A stretch of DNA of 64,000 bases, taken from assembly GCA_028284065.1 (NCBI GenBank), contig JANQSJ010000005.1, forward strand, positions 62,001 to 126,000, given 5' to 3'. How positions within the stretch are numbered: the stretch's first letter is position 1; the number at the start of each line of letters is the position of its first letter. This DNA comes from Parvularculaceae bacterium. Lineage in GTDB: Bacteria; Pseudomonadota; Alphaproteobacteria; Caulobacterales; Parvularculaceae. Below are positions 45,667 to 54,591 of the stretch, in pieces. The position numbers and the translations under genes were made by a program. The notes under the pieces are model-generated. The model saw only the letters and a list, made by a program, of their open reading frames with translations. It was not told where the DNA came from and ran no database searches.

Positions 45667-47640
45667 CTATCGATTGAAGTGATAGGCGTCCATGCGATCG
45701 CGCGCGACCCGCCGTGAACGGAGGAAAATGAACGCCCCGGCGATCGCAATCGCCAACAGGATCCCTACCTGCAGAAAATCGCCGTCGCCCTCGTCTGCGT
45801 CGCTTGGCGGCGCGGGAGGAGGCGATTCGACGATCTCCCCGGTTTCGCGCGTAGCGTCGTCCGCCGGCGCTTCCGGTTCCGGCGGTTGGACTGCGGGAGG
45901 CAGGGGGTCGAGCGGCGCTTCGTCCACCGGCTCGCTTGGTTGGGGTTCAGGCGCCGACGGTTCCGCAGCCGGCGTTTGCGCCGGTTCAGATTGCGGTTCA
46001 GGTTCGGGTTGGGGTTCAGGCGCTGAGGGCGTTTCTTCCGCCTCCGCCGTCGCCGGCTCGGCGGTTTCCGGCTCTATTTCCGCTTCAGGCTCTGGCGCTT
46101 CATCCTCAGGCGCCGCCGGGACCGGCTCTTCGGCTTGCGCCGCTTCCGCGGCGGGCTCTTCGACCGCCGCTTCATCCGCCGGTTCGGTTTCGCAGATCGG
46201 CAGCGTCTCGGCGTCTGCGTCGGGCGCTTCCTCCGGGTCGCCGCTTTCGGCGTCTTCCATGTCGCCGGCGCTATCCGCCGCTTCCTCCGCGGGAATGCAT
46301 GCAGGCGCCGCTTCGGCCGGTTCGTCGCCGACCGCTTCCGATAACGGCTCGTCGACGGCCGCTTCGGACTCCGGCTCCGCAGCTGCCGGCGCCTCCTCAG
46401 TAGGCGGCTTTTCGGTCGCGGACTTTTCCTCTGTCCCTTCGACTTCTTCTTTTTCCTCTTCGCCGCCGACGAGGTCCTCGAGCGCTTCGCGACCTTCTTC
46501 GATCATGCCGCTCTCATTGGCCGCGCCCGCGGCGCTTGCGCCGCCGACAGCTGCGCCGGTATTGCCGACTGTGCGCGAGTCCCTGATCTCGCGATTGCCG
46601 GCGCGCGTCGCATCCCGGTCATTGCCCTCAAGGCGCTCCGGCGGGATGGATTTGCGCGTGTCGGCGAGGGCCTCGTCCAGCGCATTCGTGGTCGCGGAAT
46701 TCACCGCCCCCGTGATCTCAAGGCCTTTTTCGCGCTGGAAATTGACGACGGCGCGCTCGGTATTGACGCCGTAAATGCCGTCCTCGGCGCCCGCGTCATA
46801 ACCGAGAAGATTGAGCGCGCGCTGCACCTCGCGCACTTCCGGCCCGCGATCGCCCACATAGAGCCCGTCAGGCTGGTTGGGCAGTTCCGCGGTGCGCTCA
46901 CTTGCGTAATCCTCAGCGCCCTTGTCGATGCGTTGGGGGTTGCGGACGAGATCGAGCACCTGGCGCGTCCAGACGATACGCTCCGCCTCGCCGTGGGCTG
47001 GCGAGCTTGCCTCCGGATCGCCGCGATTGATGCCGCGCGACACCGCGCGCACGTCATTCTGGTCCGCATACGACCCAAGTCCGAGCTTGTCGAAGTAAGA
47101 CGCCGCGATTTCGATCGACTTTTTGAGGTTGCGCTCCAGGATCTCCGGATCGCGTTCAAGGTTGTAGCCGGCGATTTCTCCGAAGCGGCGATAATTGGCG
47201 CGGCCCGTCAGCTGGAAGAAGCCGCGGCCGCGATAGCGCCAGCCGTCGCCCGACGCTTCGTCGCCATTGCCGATGCGGTTGGCGTAGACGCGGTTCGCGA
47301 TCTTGCGCGGATTGCGTGCGTAGCGGCGCGCCTCGGCGATCCCGCCCGGAAAATGGCGCGGGAAAATCTGCATCAGGCGCTCGGCGCTGTAATTGAGATT
47401 TTCCGACTTGTATTTGAGGAAGCCGGTCTCGATCAGCCCTTGCGCGATGAAGTGCGCAATGCGCAGGGCGTTGTCGATATTGTTATCGAGAAAGACCTTC
47501 TGCGAGCGCAGGATCGCGGTGATGTATTGGCCGCGCGTCGTCAAGCTCTGCCAGAACGTGCCGCCCGGCAACATCCGCACCAACTTGTTAAAGTTGATCT
47601 TGCGGATGTCTTTGATGTCGAAGAATTCTTCGCCGTCCAC
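45667..47640 (-). CDS. GH19-type chitinase/endolysin domain with peptidoglycan-binding domain and C-terminal membrane anchor
   Basis: A 657-residue protein without a signal peptide. Residues 1-235 match a GH19 catalytic domain (AHFIAQGLIETGF, YRGRGFFQLTGRANYR, RGINRG). Residues 258-330 form a PG_binding_1 domain (VREVQRALNLLGYDAG, DGIYG). Residues 380-610 are Glu/Pro/Ala-rich low complexity with two Cys, and one membrane helix at about 624-640 is followed by a basic tail. It looks tail-anchored, with the enzyme probably facing the cytoplasm unless it crosses by a holin-like route. Phage-derived autolysin or cell-lysis role is inferred. Confidence 0.85.
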   Translation of the reverse strand: MDGEEFFDIKDIRKINFNKLVRMLPGGTFWQSLTTRGQYITAILRSQKVFLDNNIDNALRIAHFIAQGLIETGFLKYKSENLNYSAERLMQIFPRHFPGGIAEARRYARNPRKIANRVYANRIGNGDEASGDGWRYRGRGFFQLTGRANYRRFGEIAGYNLERDPEILERNLKKSIEIAASYFDKLGLGSYADQNDVRAVSRGINRGDPEASSPAHGEAERIVWTRQVLDLVRNPQRIDKGAEDYASERTAELPNQPDGLYVGDRGPEVREVQRALNLLGYDAGAEDGIYGVNTERAVVNFQREKGLEITGAVNSATTNALDEALADTRKSIPPERLEGNDRDATRAGNREIRDSRTVGNTGAAVGGASAAGAANESGMIEEGREALEDLVGGEEEKEEVEGTEEKSATEKPPTEEAPAAAEPESEAAVDEPLSEAVGDEPAEAAPACIPAEEAADSAGDMEDAESGDPEEAPDADAETLPICETEPADEAAVEEPAAEAAQAEEPVPAAPEDEAPEPEAEIEPETAEPATAEAEETPSAPEPQPEPEPQSEPAQTPAAEPSAPEPQPSEPVDEAPLDPLPPAVQPPEPEAPADDATRETGEIVESPPPAPPSDADEGDGDFLQVGILLAIAIAGAFIFLRSRRVARDRMDAYHFNR

Positions 47641-47930
47641 CGTCGCTCCCCTTACGCCCGTCGTCCGGGTCGCCAGTCACCCGGAGCACCCGCTTTCCTT
47701 GCGCGCGCCCTCTATCGTCCGCTCGTCAACGCTTAAACCATCATTCGCGCTTGCGACATTTCCGCGGCGAAACGATGGTTCAAGGCGAACCTCACTGCCC
47801 CCCGGCCAGCCCCCGCCCAACCGCTAACAATCATGGCGCCTTTTTTGTCGTCCGACGAGCCACAATTCCGCTAGGCTTTGAGTGTTTTTTGCGCTGCGGC
47901 GACGTCGCCGGGGCTAATCAGGGTGTGCGC

Positions 47931-48593
47931 ATGGCGAACTCTACAATCTGCGCGAGCGTTTCGCGCGCGCGCGCCGCCATCGTCGCGGGACTCGTCAGCG
48001 CCGCTGTGCCGATTGGCCCCGCGCTGACGGCCGCTCAATCATCTCCCGAGACGTCGACGCCCGAAACGGAAGCTGGCGCGGCGGCTTCAGTCCAACAGAC
48101 AGCCCAGCCCCTTCCGACTGACTGCGCCGACGCGGCCGCGCCATATCGCGATTTTGACTTCTGGCTTGGCGAGTGGAGCGTCGCGCTGCCGGACGGCACG
48201 CCCGCCGGCGTAAACCGCATCACAACAAAGGATGGCGGTTGCACTCTGCTCGAGGAGTGGCGGAGCGCCAGCGGCGGCGTAGGCTTGAGCCTAAATTTCG
48301 TCGATCCGGCGACCCGGCAATGGCGTCAGGTTTGGTCAAGCCCCGGCGTCACGATCGATTATTCGGGCGGCCTTGACGGTGCGGCCATGGCGATGGAGGG
48401 CGCGATTTCCTACGCCATTTCTGGCGATGCATTTCCGTTCCGCGGACGCTGGACGCCGCGCGAGGACGGGGCCGTACTGCAGGAGTTCTGGCAGTACAAT
48501 CCGGATACCGACGCTTGGGACGTCTGGTTCACAGGCGTCTATACGCGGCGCGCCGACCCCGCGCCCGGGGGGAGCCCTGGCGACGACGGCTGA
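47931..48593 (+). CDS. Exported DUF1579-like beta-barrel protein
   Basis: A 220-residue protein with an N-terminal signal peptide (about 1-35, ending LTAAQ) and then FDFWLGEWSVALPDG, GGCTLLEEW and LNFVDPATRQWRQVW blocks. These recur in an uncharacterised lipocalin-like group of secreted proteins. Cys residues at CADAA and GGCTL could pair. Function is unknown. ATG 47931 starts the signal peptide. Confidence 0.75.
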   Translation: MANSTICASVSRARAAIVAGLVSAAVPIGPALTAAQSSPETSTPETEAGAAASVQQTAQPLPTDCADAAAPYRDFDFWLGEWSVALPDGTPAGVNRITTKDGGCTLLEEWRSASGGVGLSLNFVDPATRQWRQVWSSPGVTIDYSGGLDGAAMAMEGAISYAISGDAFPFRGRWTPREDGAVLQEFWQYNPDTDAWDVWFTGVYTRRADPAPGGSPGDDG

Positions 48594-48678
48594 CGCGGCT
48601 GTGTCCCGGGTGAACGTCCGATCTGAATTCCGTGCGATCTAAATTCCGTCCTATCTGAATTAATGTGGAGCATCATTG

Positions 48679-50445
48679 ATGAAGAGCCTGCGCGCGAAAC
48701 GCTTCGGCGCTATCTGCGGCGCGATGTTCGCCATGTCTTCGGCGCATGCGGTCGACAGAAGCGAGGCTGACATGAGTCGCGCCGAGGCGACCGCTGCGCT
48801 CGAGGCGCTCGTCGCTGGCGAGGAAAGCGGACAACCGCTCGCGGGCGCCTCTCTTGCAATCCTGCGTGGCGGCGAGGTCGTCTATGCGGGCGCGGCCGGG
48901 TGCGCGGAATTTGATCCGCTTACGCCAAATGGCGTTCAACGCTGCGCGCGGCCGATGCTGTCGGATACCAAAGCGCGCGTTGCATCGGTGTCGAAAGTGG
49001 CGGTGGCGATGGCCGCCGCGCGCCTCGCCGGGCAAGGACGTCTTGACCTTGACGCGCCGGTTACGGAGCATCTGCCCTGGGTGCGCCCGCCGAAGGGCGA
49101 AAACGTCACTTTGCGCCGAGCGCTAGGCCACACCGCCGGGGTTCGAGACCCATCCGAATATTGGGCCGTCGCGCCGATGTCCATGGAGGAGCGCTTTCGG
49201 GGCGAGCAGGCGCTGTTCGCCGCGTCGACGGACGATGACGTCTTCGCCTACGCAAACATCAATTACGGCCTCGCCGCGGGCGCAATCGAGATCGCGACGG
49301 GAGAACGCTTTGACGGGGCTGTCGCTGATCTCGTCTTAAGGCCGCTCGGACTTGACGCTGGCTTTAACTGGTCGGGCGTTTCTGACGAGGCAAGGGCGGC
49401 CGGCGCAGCGCTTTATCGGTGGTCTGAAGATGATGACGGCTGGGCGGCTCAAATTGATGGAGCAGTCGACCGGCTTGCGCCGCCGCCGCACTTTTCATCC
49501 GAGGAGGGCCTTGATCGAAACGCGTTCCTCGCCCGCTATGCGCCGGGCGACAACCCGACGCTTTTCTCGCCGCAAGGGGGCTTGCGCGCCTCGGCGGCGG
49601 AGATAGCGCGCCTCATCCGCGCGGCAAGCGGCGTGGAGGCGATCGCGACGCCCGCATGGCGGCTCTCCGATACGCGCGCCAATCGCGCCGAAGGAAATGA
49701 CTGGGCAAAGGCGTTCTCCGCGGGCATGGAGATCAATGAGGATGATGTCGCCGTCGCGCCCGGACGGACGCTGATCGGCCACGCCGGGGAGGCGTACGGA
49801 TTATACAGCGGCGCCTGGCGCGTGCTGGACGCGCCGGCGTACGAGTTCGCGCCGCCGGCCGATGACGATCTCGTTATTGGTTTCCTGATAACAGGCGTCA
49901 AAGGGCCGCCGGCGCCCGGCGTCGCCGCAGCCTTTAACCGTCCGAGCCAGGAGATCATGCGAATTGCGCTTCGGGCTGCGGACGCGCTCGCGGGCGAGGA
50001 CCGGATTCTGGTCGAGGAAGACCATCCTGAGGCGCGCCCGTTCAGCAAGGGGCGCAACGCCGACTTCGACGTTGATGGCGCCCTCGCTGACGCGCGGCGA
50101 ACCGGCAAGACGGTCGCCTTGGTTTTCGGCGCGAACTGGTGCCATGACAGCCGCGGGCTTGCCGGCCGGTTGAAGCAGCCGCAGTTCGCTGCGATCGTCG
50201 ATCGCGGCTTTCACCTCGTCTATGTAGATGTGGGCCGGCGTAACCGAAACCTCGACGTCGCGCGGCGATTCGGGGTCGAAGAGTTACGCGGCACGCCCAC
50301 AGTCCTCTTCGTCTCGCCTGAGGGTGAGCTTCTCAATCCCGAAACGGTCCATGACTGGCGGAACGCCGCCTCGCGCACGCGCCAGGAGACGCTGGACTTT
50401 TTTGCGAAATTTGCGCTGCAGCCGGAGGGCGCCGTGGCGCGCTAG
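48679..50445 (+). CDS. Serine beta-lactamase-family domain fused to a C-terminal thioredoxin-like domain
   Basis: A 588-residue exported protein. After a signal peptide (residues 1-24, ending SSAHA), a serine hydrolase domain spans about 30-435 with S103-V-S-K106 and Y191-A-N193. A linker then leads to a thioredoxin-like domain (about 460-585) with FGANWCHDS, where the second Cys is Ser (C488, S491), and a cis-Pro in RGTPTVLFV. The single Cys suggests a monothiol or inactive redox site. GGAG at 48667-48670 supports the ATG at 48679. The fusion is rare in my experience; substrate unknown. Confidence 0.87.
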   Translation: MKSLRAKRFGAICGAMFAMSSAHAVDRSEADMSRAEATAALEALVAGEESGQPLAGASLAILRGGEVVYAGAAGCAEFDPLTPNGVQRCARPMLSDTKARVASVSKVAVAMAAARLAGQGRLDLDAPVTEHLPWVRPPKGENVTLRRALGHTAGVRDPSEYWAVAPMSMEERFRGEQALFAASTDDDVFAYANINYGLAAGAIEIATGERFDGAVADLVLRPLGLDAGFNWSGVSDEARAAGAALYRWSEDDDGWAAQIDGAVDRLAPPPHFSSEEGLDRNAFLARYAPGDNPTLFSPQGGLRASAAEIARLIRAASGVEAIATPAWRLSDTRANRAEGNDWAKAFSAGMEINEDDVAVAPGRTLIGHAGEAYGLYSGAWRVLDAPAYEFAPPADDDLVIGFLITGVKGPPAPGVAAAFNRPSQEIMRIALRAADALAGEDRILVEEDHPEARPFSKGRNADFDVDGALADARRTGKTVALVFGANWCHDSRGLAGRLKQPQFAAIVDRGFHLVYVDVGRRNRNLDVARRFGVEELRGTPTVLFVSPEGELLNPETVHDWRNAASRTRQETLDFFAKFALQPEGAVAR

Positions 50446-50708
50446 CGCCTTTTGCGTTCCTTCAGGATCGCTCAACGGTTGTAGATTGCTGTTTCGCCGT
50501 GCTTCTCTTGCGGAGTTGACGGATGGGAGCCGTCAACCGCGCCGACTTATCCGCGAAGCGCGCTAAACCCCGGCGCGCTTGGCCCCGACACGCGCCAAAC
50601 TCGCTGAACATTCCCCCATTGCGAAGAAGCAGCGCGTGCGCATCACGCCAGAGATGTTTTTTATTAAATCTCATCGAACAGCCTTGCGCCGCTCTTATGC
50701 TCGTCCGG
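50446..50708. other. Intergenic stretch before the methyltransferase
   Basis: No supportable gene. A T-rich patch (ATGTTTTTTATTAAAT near 50655-50670) suggests a promoter for the methyltransferase-nuclease pair, but no clear -35/-10 spacing was found. Confidence 0.35.
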
Positions 50709-51506
50709 ATGACACACGCCTCTTTATTCTCTTCGGGCTGCGAACACTGGGGCACGCCGCCTGAGCTTTTCGCCGCGCTGGATACGGTCTACGGCTTCCA
50801 GCTTGACGCGGCGGCGAGCGATGGAAACGCCCTTTGCCCCTGGTATTTCACCGAAGATGAGGATGGGTTGGCGCAGGACTGGCGTCCGTACGGCAGGGTG
50901 TGGCTGAACCCGCCCTACGGTCGGATGATTGCGCGGTGGATGGAAAAGGCGTGGCGGGAGAGCCGCAAGGGCTGCATCGTCGTTTGCCTCGTGCCGGCGC
51001 GCACCGACACCCGCTGGTGGCATGACTGGGTGGCGGGAAAGGCGGGGGTGACATTCGTCAAGGGTCGGCTCAAATTCACCGACCTTACGCAATCGCGACG
51101 CGGCGCGGCGCCATTCCCGTCCGCGCTTGTCGCCTACGGCCCTGACCTCGATGCGCTTGTTAATGCTTCTGGCAGCCTGCGCCGCCTTGATGCTCCCGAG
51201 CGCAAGCGCGTCATCCCCGGGCTTGAAAGCAAAGCCGTCCTCCCGGGATTCGGCGCTGCAATCCGGCCGCAGTCTGGAAGCGCACATCCGAGCGGTCATG
51301 AAACAGGCCGACATCGAAATCATCGCGGCGTCGGACTGGAAAGAGGCCCGCTTGTACCGCGAACCGGATTTGCGGGCGGCGGTGACGAACGCGCCCTATC
51401 GGTCGGTCTATGGCCACCGCGCGCGGATCGAATTTCTGCTGATCCTTGGGTCGGACCAGTATCTCATCGAGACGAAGCGCCAACGCGTATCAGGCTCGGT
51501 CGATGA
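50709..51506 (+). CDS. Phage-type DNA N6-adenine methyltransferase (Dam family, PF05869-like)
   Basis: An open frame of 265 residues from ATG 50709. The first 150 match phage adenine methyltransferases: EHWGTPPELF, DAAAS, LNPPYG (catalytic N-P-P-Y at 67-70), VCLVPARTDTRWWHDWV, GRLKF and PFPSALVAY. From about residue 155 it no longer resembles the family and reads another frame of the adjoining nuclease gene for over 300 bases. The true C-terminus may have been lost by a frameshift, or the tail is a real overlapping extension. Such enzymes are frequent in phages and integrated remnants. Confidence 0.85.
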   Translation: MTHASLFSSGCEHWGTPPELFAALDTVYGFQLDAAASDGNALCPWYFTEDEDGLAQDWRPYGRVWLNPPYGRMIARWMEKAWRESRKGCIVVCLVPARTDTRWWHDWVAGKAGVTFVKGRLKFTDLTQSRRGAAPFPSALVAYGPDLDALVNASGSLRRLDAPERKRVIPGLESKAVLPGFGAAIRPQSGSAHPSGHETGRHRNHRGVGLERGPLVPRTGFAGGGDERALSVGLWPPRADRISADPWVGPVSHRDEAPTRIRLGR

Positions 51507-51693
51507 ACAACTGCCTTACGTGTATCTCAACGCGTTGGAGAATATCGGCGAACGCGGCTTTGTCTTTGTCTATGACGGCGCGGGCTGGAAACCCGAAGCG
51601 CTCAACTGGATCGGGCGAAAAGCAGCGGATACGGACGGTTTCGAGACCATGGAGGCGAAAGACTTCCCCGACTGGCTTGCGGCGCGCCTGTAG
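51190..51693 (+). CDS. PD-(D/E)XK nuclease superfamily protein
   Basis: About 167 residues from ATG 51190; earlier in-frame starts lie at TTG 51127 and ATG 51151 and 51163, and that longer start would give a signal-peptide-like MRLLMLL run. The core reads ARIEFLLIL-x4-YLIETKRQRVSGSVDE, with presumed catalytic E81 and the E94-T-K96 motif. Similar small nucleases are common in phages and bacteria, where they neighbour methyltransferases. It overlaps the methyltransferase frame by about 300 bases in frame +1 of it. Restriction, DNA processing or toxin roles are all possible. Confidence 0.75.
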   Translation: MLPSASASSPGLKAKPSSRDSALQSGRSLEAHIRAVMKQADIEIIAASDWKEARLYREPDLRAAVTNAPYRSVYGHRARIEFLLILGSDQYLIETKRQRVSGSVDEQLPYVYLNALENIGERGFVFVYDGAGWKPEALNWIGRKAADTDGFETMEAKDFPDWLAARL

Positions 51694-51818
51694 GCCCGGG
51701 GCTGCAACAGACCCATGCGCGTATGGCCGCCCTTGCGCGGGCGCAGACCGTCACGTCGCAACCCGCGCAATAAATGCCTTATGGCGGTTAGATTTAAGCG
51801 CCGAAGCCGTAAACGCCT

Positions 51819-53252
51819 CTAAACGCCGAGGTTGTTCCGGATCGCCGCCACCTTTTCCCTGAAGTCCGCATCGCGATCGTGAATCGCATGGGCGCGATCG
51901 TAAGAGGACATGATCGTCGTGTGGTCGCGCTTCAGCACGCCCGCGAGGCGCGGAAAGGACACGCCCATTCGGTCGCGGCCGATCATATTGAAGGCATGTC
52001 GCCCACGGACGATGCGTTGCGGCTGGGCGCGGCCGACGAGCTCCTCGACGGTTAGTCCGAACGCCGTCGCCGCTTCCGCCAACAAGTCTTCAAGCGTGAC
52101 GGCCTCCGCCCCTGTCTTAAGGCGAGGGCGCAACGACGCCCGCGCCTCCTCAAAAGAAATATGGCGCGCCTCTTGTCCGTATTCCAACAAAAGCTGGTTC
52201 ATGGCCCCTATCGCCTCCCTTATGCTGCGCCGAAAATGGCGTGCGACAAATTCAAGAATATCGTCCCCCAGGATGCATTGCGCATCGCTCGCGGCGCGTT
52301 GCTTCGACAGGATCTCAATGCGCAGATTGTCCCCCGCCGGCTGAATAACCAATGGCAAGCCGCCGGCGAGCCTGTCGGCGAGGCGCTCATTCAGGCCTTT
52401 CGCCTTGAGCCCCTCTGGATCGACGCCGCCTGAAATTATGAGGTGCTTGCCGGCCGCCCGGAAGACGTCGATCAGGACAAGGATCTCTTCCTGGGTGCGT
52501 CGGCATCCATCCAGGAGATGCACGTCATCTATCAACAGCGCTTCGCATGCGAACAGGCGCCGATGCACGGCCTGCAGCTTGTTCGCCCGCGCGGCGGGCG
52601 CGACTTCATCCCTGAAATCGGCATAGGAAAAATACGCGATCGGGTCATCCGGCCGCAAGACGCGCCACTCGTTCGCGAGGCCGCACATCATGTGCGTTTT
52701 TCCGCAGCCTGACGGGCCGTGCAAATAAACGACGCCGCCGAGCGATTTTGACCTGAGGGCGCGTTCGATCGCGAGATACGCGGTGCGATTTGTGTTATCC
52801 ACCGCAAAGTTTTCAAGACGCGCCTTGGGATCGATACGTGAGCCGACCTGGCCTGATGGCTCGTCACCGACTGCGGCGGCCCCTGCGCCGGGCGAGGCGG
52901 CGAGCGGGTCGAAAAAGCCGCGGCCCGACGGCGAGGCTGCATTGGTCTTTGCGCGCGCCCGCGCAGCGGAAGGCCCCAGACGCGCGCGCGTCTTGATCGA
53001 CATCGCCTTAACCGGCGCAACGCCGGCGTTCCAGATTTTCAGCATCCCATGGCGGTATTGCTGATTTAGCCGGTCAGCGATGACCGGAGACTCCGTCGTC
53101 AGCGTCACCACGTCGGAGGACGCGTCGAGAATTGCGAGGTCATACATCCAGGACCTGTACACCGCGTCCCCGAACCGTGATCGCAGCAGGTCCTGAAAGA
53201 CCACAAACCTCTTCGCAAAAGCATCGACATGACCACTCGCATGATCATCCAT
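51819..53252 (-). CDS. dnaA: Chromosomal replication initiator DnaA, divergent
   Basis: A 477-residue DnaA. Domain I is in residues 1-85, a low-complexity linker follows (to about 165), then the AAA+ domain with Walker A HGPSGCGKTH and Walker B ALLIDDVHLL, the RTQEE sensor region, and the C-terminal DNA-binding domain with LKRDHTTIMSSYDRAHAI. Usual DnaA sequences read GGVGLGKTH and GRDHTTV-x-HA, so both the P-loop and the box-binding signature differ. ATG 53252 was chosen over 53300. The position beside rpsT supports the identification. Confidence 0.9.
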   Translation of the reverse strand: MDDHASGHVDAFAKRFVVFQDLLRSRFGDAVYRSWMYDLAILDASSDVVTLTTESPVIADRLNQQYRHGMLKIWNAGVAPVKAMSIKTRARLGPSAARARAKTNAASPSGRGFFDPLAASPGAGAAAVGDEPSGQVGSRIDPKARLENFAVDNTNRTAYLAIERALRSKSLGGVVYLHGPSGCGKTHMMCGLANEWRVLRPDDPIAYFSYADFRDEVAPAARANKLQAVHRRLFACEALLIDDVHLLDGCRRTQEEILVLIDVFRAAGKHLIISGGVDPEGLKAKGLNERLADRLAGGLPLVIQPAGDNLRIEILSKQRAASDAQCILGDDILEFVARHFRRSIREAIGAMNQLLLEYGQEARHISFEEARASLRPRLKTGAEAVTLEDLLAEAATAFGLTVEELVGRAQPQRIVRGRHAFNMIGRDRMGVSFPRLAGVLKRDHTTIMSSYDRAHAIHDRDADFREKVAAIRNNLGV

Positions 53253-54036
53253 GAACAACCCCAAGAATTTAGGCCGCGACGGGCGCGCCCGTGCTGGCAA
53301 GATAAGATCAGCGCCCGGACGAGCGCCGGCTGAGGAGAATCTTTAACTCTGAGAATGAGCGCGTCTGATTGCGCTCTTGGAGACGATCCGACTGAGCGCC
53401 GGATTGTCGGCTTGACCGAACGCTAAGCTACGAGAAACGAGTAAAACTCAGATCGCCGCAACGAGACGCAGATGTGTAGTTACTCAGCGCTCGCCTGACG
53501 AATTGACTTGCGACGAACTGAATAGCGACATCGTTGGTCATCGTGCTAGCCCCTTGAAGCGCAAAATAAGCGCCAACCACACACCACGCCGCAGCGCGGC
53601 GTTTATCTTAAAGGCTCAACCGGCGAACACGGCCTCCACCGCCGCTGAATGCGCCTTAACTGCGCGCCTGCGAGATCTCGATCGGCGAAACTGACTAAGC
53701 CGTCCTCGACCGCGCTTTCATCTAATCTTATGGCGCTTAAACCGCGAGGCCCCCAACACGATAATCCGTACGCCTCACAAAGTTTGCAACAAGAATATGA
53801 CTAATCGGCTTGGGGCGCGCAAGCCGAAAGAATCGGCTTTAAGGGGACGCGGACCCGTATTTTTCTCTTGCAAAACGCAATTCGCGATAAATTCAATCGC
53901 TTATCGAAAACAGCGTTCCGCAAAAAAATCCCCCATTCGCGAATTTCACAACGCGCACACTGTACATGGGCAAAAAGTGCGCGATTGCGTCGGCTGACGC
54001 AAGCCGCTGCGCATGACTAATGTCAGTCGCCTAAAC
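53253..54036. other. Gene-free region between dnaA and rpsT, partly AT-richer
   Basis: No supportable gene in 784 bases. It presumably holds the dnaA promoter. I see no cluster of DnaA boxes (TTATCCACA or close variants). At 53806-53839 the arms CGGCTT, AAGCCG and CGGCTT allow two mutually exclusive hairpins: 53806-53811 with 53821-53826, or 53821-53827 with 53833-53839. The origin role of this region remains undecided. Confidence 0.5.
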
Positions 54037-54070
54037 AAAAAAACGCCGCATGTCAGCATGCGGCGCTTTT
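54037..54070 (-). terminator. Rho-independent terminator of rpsT
   Basis: Read on this strand, CGCCGCATG (54057-54065 complement) pairs perfectly with CATGCGGCG over a four-base loop, and a run of seven T follows. The distance to the rpsT stop at 54123 is about 50 bases, appropriate for ending its transcript. Confidence 0.9.
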
Positions 54071-54122
54071 GAAGCGGCGTGTCGCGTTGTTCGCGACGAA
54101 CGTCGCGCGGGCGCCATTCGGC

Positions 54123-54389
54123 TCAGGCGGCGAGCGCCTTCACCCGTGACGACAATCTTGACAACTTGCGCGCCGCCGTTCGCTTGTGGATGACGCCTCT
54201 GGAAACGGCGCGGTGCAGCTCCGGCTGCGCTGCGCGGAACGCAGCGTCCGCGGCCGCCTTATCGCCGGACCTGATCGCGTCCTCCAGCCTGCGCAGATAG
54301 GTGCGCACGCGCGACCGGCGGGCCTTGTTCACTTCGGTGCGCCGCGCGATCTTTCGCACCATCTTCTTAGCGGAGGTCGTATTAGCCAT
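54123..54389 (-). CDS. rpsT: 30S ribosomal protein S20
   Basis: An 88-residue, very basic helical protein of the small ribosomal subunit that binds 16S rRNA. The start [22 protein letters not shown] and the final [10 protein letters not shown] are typical. It lies between dnaA and mutM, the standard alphaproteobacterial order, and a terminator follows. Confidence 0.97.
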   Translation of the reverse strand: MANTTSAKKMVRKIARRTEVNKARRSRVRTYLRRLEDAIRSGDKAAADAAFRAAQPELHRAVSRGVIHKRTAARKLSRLSSRVKALAA

Positions 54390-54591
54390 GATCGCTCAAC
54401 TTGCTCAATTCCAAAGCGCATTTTTCGGCGGCGGCCGATAATGCGTCCCGTCAAAATTCTGTGGCGTTTCGCCGGTCGACATCCGCCTCATTCGTTTCTC
54501 AACAAACAAGCCGCCAACGTCGGAAGCGCGGCGTATATCCCTCGAAATCGCTAGCGTCAACGCCGTTTTCGGACCGTCCGCTCGCTTGAAC

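Noticed and set aside
45692-46774. A plus-strand Ser/Gly/Ala-rich open frame of 360 residues
   Set aside because: Exact antisense of the Glu/Pro-rich linker of the GH19 protein; low-complexity sequence stays open in several frames.
53253-54122. Replication origin next to dnaA
   Set aside because: No cluster of DnaA boxes was found, and in related bacteria the origin is often not beside dnaA. GC skew would be needed.
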